A DNA stretch of 64,000 nucleotides from Shinella zoogloeoides (lineage in GTDB: Bacteria; Pseudomonadota; Alphaproteobacteria; Rhizobiales; Rhizobiaceae), in assembly GCF_033705735.1 (NCBI RefSeq), contig NZ_CP131130.1, positions 2,545,001-2,609,000 of the forward strand, read 5' to 3'. Position 1 is the first letter of the stretch; every line of letters starts with the position of its first letter. This document shows, piece by piece, positions 21,322-29,804 of the stretch. The translations under genes were made by a program, and so were the position numbers. The notes below the pieces were generated by a model that saw only the letters and a program-made list of their open reading frames with translations, had not been told where the DNA came from and ran no database searches.

Positions 21322-22695
21322 ATGCGCACATTCGACGCCATCATCATCGGTGCAGGCCAGGCCGGCCCCTCCCTTGCCGGCCGGCTGACGGCTGCCGGAA
21401 GGACCGTGGCGCTCATCGAGCGGAAGCTCGTGGGCGGCACCTGCGTCAACACCGGCTGCATGCCGACCAAGGCCATGGTAGCGAGCGCCTATACCGCCCA
21501 CCTTGCCCGCCGCGGCGCGGAATACGGCGTGGTGACCGGAGACGTTTCCGTGGATTTCGCGAGGGTCATGGCGCGCAAGGACAAGGTGCGTTTCGACGCC
21601 CGCAAGGCCAACGAGGACTGGCTGGCGGGCATGAAGGGCCTCACCTTCATCCGCGGCCATGCCCGCTTCGAAAGCCCGAAGATCATCCGCGTCGGCGAGG
21701 AGCGGCTTTCGGCCGGGCAGATTTTCCTCAATGTCGGCGGCCGCGCCGTCGTGCCGGACTTTCCGGGTGTCGGCGAGGTGCCGCATCTCGACAATGTCTC
21801 GATGATGGAGCTCGACCGCCTGCCGGCGCACCTCGTCATCGTCGGCGGCAGCTATGTCGGGCTGGAATTCGCCCAGATGTTCCGCCGCTTCGGCTCCAGG
21901 GTAACAGTGGTCGAAAAGGGACCGCGGCTGATCTCGCGGGAAGACGAGGATGTCAGCGACGCCGTGCGCGACATCCTCGAACGCGAAGGCATCGCCATCC
22001 GCACCGGGGCGGAATGCATCCGCTTCGTCAGGAGCGGCAAGGATGTCGGTGTCGGCGTCGATTGCGCGGAAGGGGCGCCCGAGATCATCGGCTCGCATAT
22101 CCTGCTCGCCACCGGCCGGCGGCCCAACACCGACGATCTCGGCCTCGACACGGCCGGAGTGGCGACCGACAAACGCGGCTACGTCATCGTCGACGACCGG
22201 TTGGAGACCAATGTGCCGGGCATCTTCGCCATGGGTGACTGCAACGGCCGCGGGGCCTTCACCCACACGGCCTACAACGATTTCGAGATCGTCGCCGCCA
22301 ATCTGCTCGACAGCGAGCCGCGCAAGGTGAGCGAACGCATCCAGACCTATGCGCTCTACATCGATCCGCCGCTCGGCCGCGCAGGCATGAGCGAGACGGA
22401 GGCGCGCGGGACGGGCCGCAGGCTCCTCGTCGGCACGCGGCCGATGACACGCGTCGGCCGCGCGAAGGAAAAGGGGGAAACGCTCGGCTTCATGAAGGTA
22501 ATCGCCGATGCCGGCACCGGGGAAATCCTCGGCGCCTCGATCCTCGGCACCGGCGGGGACGAGGCGGTGCAAAGCATTCTGGACGTGATGTATGCAGGCA
22601 GGCCCTACACCACAATCACCCACGCCATGCACATCCACCCCACCGTCTCGGAACTGATCCCGACCGTATTCGGCGAGATGCGGCCGGCGGACTGA
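21322..22695 (+). CDS. FAD-dependent pyridine nucleotide-disulfide oxidoreductase (mercuric reductase-like)
   Basis: A 457-residue class I flavin disulfide reductase. The FAD motif IIIGAGQAGPSLAGRL is at the N-terminus, the redox-active pair is in GGTCVNTGCMPTK, a second Rossmann fold has VIVGGSYVGLEFAQ, and the C-terminal interface ends THAMHIHPTVSELIP. Relatives are often annotated as mercuric reductase or lipoamide dehydrogenase, but there is no MerA N-terminal domain, no C-terminal vicinal cysteines and no mer genes. The substrate is unknown. ATG 21322 is chosen because the fold begins there. Confidence 0.85.
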   Translation: MRTFDAIIIGAGQAGPSLAGRLTAAGRTVALIERKLVGGTCVNTGCMPTKAMVASAYTAHLARRGAEYGVVTGDVSVDFARVMARKDKVRFDARKANEDWLAGMKGLTFIRGHARFESPKIIRVGEERLSAGQIFLNVGGRAVVPDFPGVGEVPHLDNVSMMELDRLPAHLVIVGGSYVGLEFAQMFRRFGSRVTVVEKGPRLISREDEDVSDAVRDILEREGIAIRTGAECIRFVRSGKDVGVGVDCAEGAPEIIGSHILLATGRRPNTDDLGLDTAGVATDKRGYVIVDDRLETNVPGIFAMGDCNGRGAFTHTAYNDFEIVAANLLDSEPRKVSERIQTYALYIDPPLGRAGMSETEARGTGRRLLVGTRPMTRVGRAKEKGETLGFMKVIADAGTGEILGASILGTGGDEAVQSILDVMYAGRPYTTITHAMHIHPTVSELIPTVFGEMRPAD

Positions 22696-22836
22696 AACGC
22701 CCTGCCCGGCGCCCCGGCATCCTGCAAACCGGGCATCGCCTCGTCAGCAAATATTAAGTTGCGTCTGCCATCGTCCCTGACCGGCGGGTGTAAAAGTCCG
22801 GCGAGAGGGCAAGCGCGCGGAGACGAGCGAGACGCG

Positions 22837-25497
22837 ATGACGGACCGGAATGCGCATTTCTCCTTCCGGGGGCTGGGATACTATATCCCCGCCATCGTCG
22901 TCGCTTTTGCCGTGCTCGCCGCCACCTTCCTCGCCGACGTGCAGAAGCGCCGGCTCGAGGAGGAGTATCTGCGCTCTTCCACCACCGAACAGCTCGGCCT
23001 GCTGCGCTCCCGGCTCCTCGGCAATATCCTCGGCAACGTCAAGCTGGTCGAAGGCCTCATCGCGACCTTCTCGACCGAGCCCGGCATGTCGCAGCAGCGC
23101 TTCTCCGACCTTGCCGGCCGCATCTTCCGCGACGGCACCGAGCTGCGCAATCTCGCCATCGCACCGGATTTCGTCGTCTCGCTCGTCTATCCGCAAAAGG
23201 GCAACGAGCGCAGCGTCGGCCTCGACTACCGCAAGAACGAGCGCCAGCGCGCCGCCGCGCTGCAGGTGCGGGCGCTCGATCGGCTGATCGTCACCGGTCC
23301 CGTCGATCTCGTGCAGGGCGGCCGCGGGGTCATCGCGCGCTATCCGATCCATGCCGGCACGGACAATGCATTTTTCGGCATCGCCTCCGCCGTGATCGAC
23401 CTCGACAAGCTGCTCGCCGGCAGCGGCTTCAAGGACGACATGCGCCTTGCCGTGTCGATCTCCAGCCGGTCGCACGAGGGCGGAGACGCCCGGACCTTCT
23501 TCAGCACTCCGGCCCCGGTCGATACGGATCCGGTGGTGATGACCATCGATATCGGTCATGAGGTCTGGACGGTTTCGGCCGCGCCCCTCAAAGGCTGGCG
23601 CCAGCCCTCGGCGAGCCTCGGGGCCTTCCGCGCCGGCCTTGCGCTGCTCGCCGTCATCATCGTCGCGCCGATGTTCTGGGTCGGCTACCTGATGAAGGAC
23701 CGCCACCGCCACATCATCGCGCTGCAGGACCGGGAGGAGCGGCTCGAGACCGTCTCGCAGCGCCTGCTGCTCGCGCTCGATGCCTCGCGCGTCGGCGTCT
23801 GGGAATACGATTGCGAAAGCGGGGTCCTTGCCTGGGACCAGCGCATGCGCGAACTCTACAGCGTTCCCGCCTCCCAGCCGGTCTGTCGCTACGAGGACTG
23901 GCGCAAGGCGCTCCATCCCGACGATCTCAAGGAGGCCGAGCGGGCCTTCGCGACGGCGATCGAGATGGAACAGCCCTATATCACCGAATTCCGGGTGCTC
24001 GCGAAGGACGGCGTCGTCCGCCATATCCGCGCCCATGGCATGACCTATCGCGCTTCCTCCGGCCCCAAGCGCATCGTCGGCGCCAACTGGGACGTGACGG
24101 AGGACATCGAACTGCAGGCCGAGCTGCTGAAGGCCAAGCTGACGGCCGAGGCGCAGAACCGCGCGCTGGAGGACGCCCGCCGCGCCATGGAGCACAACTC
24201 CCTGCACGACGCGCTGACCCGCCTGCCCAACCGCCGCTTCCTCGACCAGCAGCTCGCCCTTGCCGGCGACGACAACCGCCCGCTGACACTGCTGCATATC
24301 GACCTCGACCGCTTCAAGGACATCAACGACACGCTCGGCCATGCCGCCGGCGACGAAGTGCTGAAACAGGCGGCCGGCGTGCTGCGCGCGCATGTGCCTG
24401 CCGAGGACTTCATCGCCCGCATCGGCGGCGACGAATTCGTGCTCCTGTCGCACCGCGATCCCGCCGCAGCCGATTTCCCCACCCTCTCCGCCCGCCTCAT
24501 CGAGGCGATCAGCGAGCCCATGGCGATCGAGGGTCACGATTGTCGCATCGGCGCGAGCATTGGCATCGCCACGCGCAACGACGCGGAGGAATCCGCCGAA
24601 CAGCTTCTCGTCAATGCCGATATCGCGCTCTACGAGGCCAAGCGCCGAGGCCGCAACCGCGTGGAAGCCTTCAACGACGAATTGCGCCTACGCACCGTCG
24701 AGGTGAAGCGCCTCAGCGACGAGATCCTGCGCGGCCTGGAGCGCCAGGAGTTCCGGCCCTTCTTCCAGCCGCAGTTCGATGCCGAAACGCTGGAGATCGT
24801 CGGCGTCGAGGCGCTGGCCCGCTGGGAGCATCCGACGCGCGGCTTCGTGCCGCCCGACGTCTTCCTGCCCGTCGCCGAAAGCCTCAACGTCGTGGCGCGG
24901 ATCGACGAGGCGATCCTCGAGCAGGCACTATTCCAGACCATCCGCTGGGAGGGCCTCGGCCTCGATATCCCGCGCGTCTCCGTCAACGTCTCCTGCCAGC
25001 GCCTGCACGACGACGGGCTGGTCGAGAAGCTGAGGGCCATGAACATCCGCCCCGGCTCGCTGACCTTCGAGCTGCTGGAATCGATCTCCTTCGATGCCGC
25101 GGATGACGGGCTCAAGCGGGTGATCGAAGAGATCAAGGCGCTCGGCATCGACATCGAGATCGACGATTTCGGCAGCGGCCACGCCTCCATCGTCAGCCTC
25201 CTCGAACTCTCGCCCAAGCGGCTGAAGATCGACCGCCGGCTGGTGCAGCCGCTGCTGGAATCGGCCGCGCAGCAAAGCCTCGTCCAGTCCATCGTCGATA
25301 TCGGCAAGGTGCGCGGCATCGAGACGGTCGCGGAAGGCGTCGAGACGATGGAGCATGCCGAACTCTTGCGCCGCCTCGGCTGCGACATCCTGCAGGGCTA
25401 CGCCTTCGCGCGCCCGATGGCCTCCGACGATTTCCTCGCCTTCGCCACGGCACGCGCCTGGATGCCGGCGAACCCTACGCCGGCAAGAGCGAGCTGA
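22837..25497 (+). CDS. Membrane-anchored PAS-GGDEF-EAL protein (cyclic-di-GMP turnover)
   Basis: An 886-residue inner-membrane signalling protein. A membrane helix near residues 12-32 and another near 265-290 enclose a periplasmic sensor region (CHASE-like). A PAS domain follows (about 315-430). The GGDEF domain has an intact GGDEF motif at 530-534, and the EAL domain begins at E658 (VEALARWEHP) and has DDFGSGHAS. Both catalytic signatures look intact, so it could make or degrade cyclic di-GMP. The signal is unknown. It ends 23 bases inside the convergent gene at 25475. Confidence 0.92.
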   Translation: MTDRNAHFSFRGLGYYIPAIVVAFAVLAATFLADVQKRRLEEEYLRSSTTEQLGLLRSRLLGNILGNVKLVEGLIATFSTEPGMSQQRFSDLAGRIFRDGTELRNLAIAPDFVVSLVYPQKGNERSVGLDYRKNERQRAAALQVRALDRLIVTGPVDLVQGGRGVIARYPIHAGTDNAFFGIASAVIDLDKLLAGSGFKDDMRLAVSISSRSHEGGDARTFFSTPAPVDTDPVVMTIDIGHEVWTVSAAPLKGWRQPSASLGAFRAGLALLAVIIVAPMFWVGYLMKDRHRHIIALQDREERLETVSQRLLLALDASRVGVWEYDCESGVLAWDQRMRELYSVPASQPVCRYEDWRKALHPDDLKEAERAFATAIEMEQPYITEFRVLAKDGVVRHIRAHGMTYRASSGPKRIVGANWDVTEDIELQAELLKAKLTAEAQNRALEDARRAMEHNSLHDALTRLPNRRFLDQQLALAGDDNRPLTLLHIDLDRFKDINDTLGHAAGDEVLKQAAGVLRAHVPAEDFIARIGGDEFVLLSHRDPAAADFPTLSARLIEAISEPMAIEGHDCRIGASIGIATRNDAEESAEQLLVNADIALYEAKRRGRNRVEAFNDELRLRTVEVKRLSDEILRGLERQEFRPFFQPQFDAETLEIVGVEALARWEHPTRGFVPPDVFLPVAESLNVVARIDEAILEQALFQTIRWEGLGLDIPRVSVNVSCQRLHDDGLVEKLRAMNIRPGSLTFELLESISFDAADDGLKRVIEEIKALGIDIEIDDFGSGHASIVSLLELSPKRLKIDRRLVQPLLESAAQQSLVQSIVDIGKVRGIETVAEGVETMEHAELLRRLGCDILQGYAFARPMASDDFLAFATARAWMPANPTPARAS

Positions 25498-26614
25498 GGA
25501 CATCGGCGACCGTGCGGCCGTCGTGCTGTCCGCGCTGCCAGGGATCCTCGAATTCCTCGACCACCGCCTCCGCGCCGAGCCGCAGGCAGGTCTCCGCCAG
25601 CGCACCGTTGCCGAGATAGGCGAAGGCCCCGACGGTCTTCTCGAAGGGCAGGAGCTGGCGGTTCGCCAGCACATGGGTGAACGGGCGTGCATCCGCCCCG
25701 CCGCGCGCCTGCCACAATGCGCCGGCGATATCGAGCATGCGGGCAAGGTCGAAGCCGCGGGTCTCCCGGCATTGCAGGATATTGCCGATGAAGACGCGGC
25801 GGGCATGCACGTTGCGGGCGATCGTCGGAACGATGCCCTCGACATGGAAATGCGGCAGGACGCTGGTGAAGAAGCTGCCCGGCCCGAAGACGATGGCGTC
25901 GGCGCTTTCGAGGCTTTCCAGCACGGCGTCGTTGGCCGCCACGCTGCCGCCCGCCGCCGAAAGCGTGATGTCGCGGATGCCGGTCCGCCCGGCCTGCTCC
26001 TCCAGCGCCGTCACCCGGTGCTGGCCCTCGATGCGCGTGCCGTCGTTGAGGATGGCGGAAAGGTCGACCCCGCCCTCCGCCGTCGACGGCCAGACATGGC
26101 CGGCAATGTCGCAGAGCTTGCGGAAGACGAAGATGGCGGTGTTGATGTCGCTGTTATGCGCGAGATGCGCGCCGGTGAGGATGAAATTGCCGATGCTGCC
26201 GTTGCGGAAATCGAAATCCCTGCCGATCGCCGCGCGAAATGTGCGCAGGTAATTGAGGATGGCGCCGCGCAACCCCGGCTCCATGCGCTCCAGCAGCGGA
26301 TGGCGGCCTTCGGCGTAGAGCGCGAATTCCGTGCGGGCATCTTCCTGCGCGCCGCTGGTCAGGCGCGCATTGCACACCTTCACCACGTCGCCGGCGCGGC
26401 CCTCGCCATGCGCCATGGTCATCAGCGCCTGGCGGATGTCGCCGACGGCGAGCACGCCGAGGCTTTCGCGGATCACCTTCGAACTGCCGCCGCTATCCCA
26501 GGCCGGCACGATGCGGGTCAGCCGCACCGGCTTGGAAAGAAGCGCCAGATTGGTCGTGCGGCAGGCGGTGCCGCCCGAAAAGAGCACGATATGCGGCAAG
26601 CGGCTCTCGGCCAT
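25475..26614 (-). CDS. YvcK/CofD-family protein (UPF0052)
   Basis: A 379-residue protein of the CofD/YvcK superfamily. It opens PHIVLFSGGTACRTTNLAL, contains the SGGSSKVIRE-like segment DSGGSSKVIRESLGVLAVGD and has the later motif ADAIVFGPGSFFTSVLPH. CofD is 2-phospho-L-lactate transferase; YvcK is a morphogenesis and carbon-flux factor that binds UDP-sugars. No F420 genes are nearby, so the YvcK-like role is more likely. GGAGA precedes ATG 26614. Confidence 0.78.
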   Translation of the reverse strand: MAESRLPHIVLFSGGTACRTTNLALLSKPVRLTRIVPAWDSGGSSKVIRESLGVLAVGDIRQALMTMAHGEGRAGDVVKVCNARLTSGAQEDARTEFALYAEGRHPLLERMEPGLRGAILNYLRTFRAAIGRDFDFRNGSIGNFILTGAHLAHNSDINTAIFVFRKLCDIAGHVWPSTAEGGVDLSAILNDGTRIEGQHRVTALEEQAGRTGIRDITLSAAGGSVAANDAVLESLESADAIVFGPGSFFTSVLPHFHVEGIVPTIARNVHARRVFIGNILQCRETRGFDLARMLDIAGALWQARGGADARPFTHVLANRQLLPFEKTVGAFAYLGNGALAETCLRLGAEAVVEEFEDPWQRGQHDGRTVADVLSSLLPA

Positions 26615-26899
26615 CCCGTCTCCTGCGTTTCTAGTTTCAGCGTCTTGGTATAAGCCTCCCGCGGCGCGCTGAAAATGGCATTCATCGGCCCTTCCTCGAC
26701 GATCTTTCATCCTTCGTCCCATCTATCGATTGTCACCGTGCAAGGGCTCAAAAGCCGCCGGCACCGCCTGTAAGCGGCGGCCGATGAGAAAAATATTTGC
26801 ATTCGCCCAAATAAATCGCAGTTTTCTGCCCATCGTTTTTCATGGATTTCTGCGATTGATCGCCCATCGAACATGTGAGCCAGAAACGGAGTCCCCAAG
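26615..26899. promoter_or_regulatory. Divergent intergenic region with 8-bp inverted repeat
   Basis: This 285-base gap separates the YvcK-like gene from the amino-acid importer. It holds a perfect 8-base inverted repeat, aatcgcag (26814-26821) and ctgcgatt (26850-26857), with a 28-base spacer, in an AT-rich patch 40-85 bases upstream of the importer start. A regulator site is possible. No convincing -35/-10 pair stands out. Confidence 0.35.
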
Positions 26900-27673
26900 A
26901 TGAACTGGTTGAAGACCCTTGCCGCCGCCGCGGCCCTGCAGGCCGCCGCTCTCGCCCCTGCCTTTGCCGGTGAAAACCTCGCCGCCGTCCAGTCGGCCGG
27001 CGCGCTGAAGATCGGCACCGAAGGCACCTACGCCCCCTTCACCTACCATGACACGGATGGCAAGCTGGTCGGCTTCGACGTCGAGATCGGCGAGGCGGTC
27101 GCCAAGAAGCTTGGCGTGAAGGCCGAATTCCTGGAAGGCAAGTGGGACGGCCTGATCGCCGGCCTCGACGCCAACCGCTACGACGCCGTGATCAACCAGG
27201 TCGGCATCACCGAGGCGCGCAAGCAGAAATACGACTTCTCCGAGCCCTATATCGCCTCCAAGGCCGTGCTGATCGTGCGCGCCGACGACGACAGCATCAA
27301 GGGCTTCGCCGACCTCAAGGGCAAGAAGTCCGCCCAGTCGCTGACCAGCAACTTCGGCAAGCTCGCTGAAGGATCGGGCGCCGAGCTCGTCGGCACCGAC
27401 GGCTTCGACCAGTCGATCCAGCTCGTCCTGACCGGCCGCGCCGACGCGACGATCAACGACAGCCTGTCCTTCCTCGACTTCAAGAAGCACAAGCCCGACG
27501 CCAATGTGAAGATCGCCGCCGAACAGGAAGGCGCCGACTATTCCGGCATCATCATCCGCAAGGGCGAGCCGGAACTGCTGGACGCGATCAACAAGGCACT
27601 CGCCGAGATCAAGGCCGACGGCACCTACAAGGCGATTTCGGACAAGTATTTCGGCCAGGACGTCTCGAAGTAA
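26900..27673 (+). CDS. Amino-acid ABC transporter substrate-binding protein (cystine-type)
   Basis: A 257-residue periplasmic protein with the signal peptide MNWLKTLAAAAALQAAALAP ending AFA. The mature part contains TEGTYAPFTYHD, DGLIAGLDANRYDAVINQVG and RKQKYDFSEPY, strongly reminiscent of cystine-binding proteins (FliY/TcyJ/TcyA). It leads a three-gene polar amino-acid importer. Cystine specificity is inferred from these motifs. The importer lies directly upstream of the YcaO/TfuA cluster on the same strand. Confidence 0.85.
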   Translation: MNWLKTLAAAAALQAAALAPAFAGENLAAVQSAGALKIGTEGTYAPFTYHDTDGKLVGFDVEIGEAVAKKLGVKAEFLEGKWDGLIAGLDANRYDAVINQVGITEARKQKYDFSEPYIASKAVLIVRADDDSIKGFADLKGKKSAQSLTSNFGKLAEGSGAELVGTDGFDQSIQLVLTGRADATINDSLSFLDFKKHKPDANVKIAAEQEGADYSGIIIRKGEPELLDAINKALAEIKADGTYKAISDKYFGQDVSK

Positions 27674-27775
27674 TCTTCGACCGGCCGCTTCGCGCCGGCC
27701 TGTTCCTGACATATAGATAGACCGACGAACTGGCCGGGGATGACCCGGCCAGCCGCATTTCGGAGGATCGCCCCC

Positions 27776-28456
27776 GTGCCGCCCTGGCTTCAACTGATGC
27801 TGGACTCGCTTGCCCCCCTGCTCTGGGCCGCGCTCGTCTTCACCATTCCGCTCACCCTCGCCTCCTTCGTGCTCGGCCTCGCGCTCGGCCTGCTGACCGC
27901 CGTCGTGCGGCTCTTCGCCCCGCGGCCGTTCTCGGATGTCGCGCGGTTCTATGTCTGGGTGATCCGCGGCACGCCGCTCCTGGTACAGCTCTTCGTGATC
28001 TTCTACGGCCTGCCGAGCGTCGGCATCCTGCTCGACGCCTTCCCGGCGGCCCTCATCGGCTTCACGCTCAATGTCGGCGCCTATACGTCGGAGATCATCC
28101 GCGCCGTCATCTCCTCCGTGCCGCGCGGCCAGTGGGAAGCGGCCTATTCGATCGGCATGAGCTGGTCGCAGGCCATGCGCCGCACCATCCTGCCGCAGGC
28201 GACGCGCGTCGCCGTGCCGCCGCTGTCCAACACCTTCATCTCGCTGGTCAAGGACACCTCGCTCGCCGCCGCCGTCACGGTGCCGGAACTCTTCCAGACG
28301 GCCCAGCGCATCGTCGCCACCACCTATGAGCCGCTGATCCTCTATATCGAGGCCGCGCTGATCTACCTCGCGCTGAGCTCGGTGCTCTCGTCCCTGCAGG
28401 TGCGGCTCGAAAAGCGCTTCGCCCGCTATGGCGGCTTCCTGGAGGCTAGCACATGA
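27776..28456 (+). CDS. Amino-acid ABC transporter permease (HisM/TcyL-type)
   Basis: A 226-residue permease with the family loop GQWEAAYSIGMSWSQAMRRTILPQA that contacts the ATPase. I favour GTG 27776 because GGAGG at 27762-27766 lies nine bases before it, while the upstream ATG 27740 has no ribosome site. Only one permease gene is present, so it should form a homodimer, as in cystine importers. It overlaps the ATPase gene by four bases. Confidence 0.87.
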   Translation: MPPWLQLMLDSLAPLLWAALVFTIPLTLASFVLGLALGLLTAVVRLFAPRPFSDVARFYVWVIRGTPLLVQLFVIFYGLPSVGILLDAFPAALIGFTLNVGAYTSEIIRAVISSVPRGQWEAAYSIGMSWSQAMRRTILPQATRVAVPPLSNTFISLVKDTSLAAAVTVPELFQTAQRIVATTYEPLILYIEAALIYLALSSVLSSLQVRLEKRFARYGGFLEAST

Positions 28457-29214
28457 TCGAACTCACGCATATCGAGAAACGCTTCGGCGACAATGTCGTG
28501 CTGCGCGACATCAGCCTGCGGCTGGCCGAAGGCACGGTGACGGCCCTCGTCGGCCCTTCCGGCGGCGGCAAGAGCACGCTTCTGCGCTGCATCAACCTGC
28601 TCGAAATCCCGACCGCGGGCTCGATCCGCCTCGGCGAGGAGAAGATCGATTTCGCCCCCGATCGCAAGGTCGGCTGGGACGCGATCCAGAAGCTGCGCCG
28701 CCAGACCGGCATGGTCTTCCAGAACTTCCAGCTCTTCCCGCACCAGACCGCCATCGCCAACGTCATGGAAGGCCTCATCACCGTGCTGAAATGGCCGGCC
28801 GACAAGGCGCGGGCCCGCGCGATGGAGCTTCTCGAAAAGGTCGGCATGGCGCACAAGGCGGACGCCTGGCCGGCGACGCTTTCGGGCGGCCAGCAGCAGC
28901 GCGTCGCCATCGCCCGGGCGCTTGCGCCCTCGCCGCGTGTCCTGCTTTGCGACGAGCCGACTTCGGCGCTCGACCCCGAGCTTGCCGAGGAAGTCGTGGA
29001 GGTCCTGAGCCGCCTTGCCCGTGAGGGAACGACCATGGTGATGGCGACCCACGACCTGCGCCTTGCCTCGCGCGTCGCCGATGCCGTCGTCTTTCTCGAC
29101 GGCGGCGTGATCGTCGAGGAGGGCCCGCCCCGCGCCATCTTCTCGACACCCCAGCGGGATAGGACGAAGAAGTTCATCGCCTCGCTCAGCGCGCCGCAAA
29201 GCTACGACATATAG
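28453..29214 (+). CDS. Amino-acid ABC transporter ATP-binding protein
   Basis: A 253-residue ATPase of the polar amino-acid uptake family. Walker A is GPSGGGKST, the signature is LSGGQQQR and Walker B is LLCDEPTSALD. It completes the importer with the genes at 26900 and 27776. It starts in the permease stop (ATGA at 28453). The 140-base gap after it carries the promoter region of the RiPP cluster. Confidence 0.9.
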   Translation: MIELTHIEKRFGDNVVLRDISLRLAEGTVTALVGPSGGGKSTLLRCINLLEIPTAGSIRLGEEKIDFAPDRKVGWDAIQKLRRQTGMVFQNFQLFPHQTAIANVMEGLITVLKWPADKARARAMELLEKVGMAHKADAWPATLSGGQQQRVAIARALAPSPRVLLCDEPTSALDPELAEEVVEVLSRLAREGTTMVMATHDLRLASRVADAVVFLDGGVIVEEGPPRAIFSTPQRDRTKKFIASLSAPQSYDI

Positions 29215-29302
29215 CGGCGGCGTACACGCAGCCTCACGTTACGGTAGCGATGAAATCCGGTCCGCGGCAGTTGCATCGAACCGGGTATTCGAGCACAGTG
29301 AA

Positions 29303-29325
29303 GGCATATTCCGATATCGTATGCC
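29303..29325. promoter_or_regulatory. Putative operator upstream of the RiPP cluster
   Basis: GGCATA (29303-29308) and TATGCC (29320-29325) form a perfect 6-base inverted repeat around an 11-base core that itself contains the palindrome GATATC. It ends 29 bases before the start of the XRE regulator. Autoregulation by that protein is possible but not shown. No strong -35/-10 pair was identified in 29215-29354. Confidence 0.4.
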
Positions 29326-29354
29326 CCGGCATGCCCTCTAGGGGAGAAAGTATC

Positions 29355-29798
29355 ATGACCAAGAAAACACCGAACCCGATCGACGTCTTCGTCGGCTCCC
29401 GCGTGCGCCTGCGCCGCCTGATGGTCGGCATGAGCCAGGAAGCGCTCGCCGATCGCCTGGGCGTGACCTTCCAGCAGGTTCAGAAATACGAAAAGGGCAC
29501 GAACCGCATCAGCGCGAGCCGTCTGCAGGCGATCTCCGACGTCTTCCGCGTGCCGCCGAGCTTCTTCTTCCAGGACGACGAGAACGCCGTTCCGACCGCG
29601 GGCGTCGCCCACGAGACCGGCGACGTCTCCACCTTCGTCTCCTCCAAGGAAGGCCTCGACCTCAACCGCGCCTTCCTGAAAATCGACGATGCCGGCGTGC
29701 GCAAGTCGATCATCGCGCTGGCGACCGCGCTCTCCAAGGCGAGCGCCGGAGCGGAAGCGGGCGAACGTGCGGACAGCGCATCGGAACTGCGGATCTGA
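29355..29798 (+). CDS. XRE-family helix-turn-helix regulator (PraR-like)
   Basis: A 147-residue DNA-binding protein. Residues 14-70 form a Cro/CI helix-turn-helix (VRLRRLMVGMSQEALADRLG, then VTFQQVQKYEKGTNRISASR). The opening MTKKTPNPIDVFVGSRVRLR is typical of the widespread rhizobial PraR-type regulators of quorum sensing, biofilm and metabolism. GGGGAGA precedes ATG 29355; the open frame extends upstream to 29250 but lacks the family sequence there. The stop is six bases before the SARP-like gene, so it is the first gene of the RiPP operon. Confidence 0.87.
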   Translation: MTKKTPNPIDVFVGSRVRLRRLMVGMSQEALADRLGVTFQQVQKYEKGTNRISASRLQAISDVFRVPPSFFFQDDENAVPTAGVAHETGDVSTFVSSKEGLDLNRAFLKIDDAGVRKSIIALATALSKASAGAEAGERADSASELRI

Positions 29799-29804
29799 TA
29801 GCAC

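Noticed and set aside
21322..22695. Assignment as a true mercuric reductase
   Set aside because: It lacks the MerA heavy-metal domain and C-terminal cysteine pair, and no mer genes are nearby.
22744..24537. 597-codon minus-strand open frame
   Set aside because: It is the antisense of the GGDEF/EAL gene, whose domains are intact.
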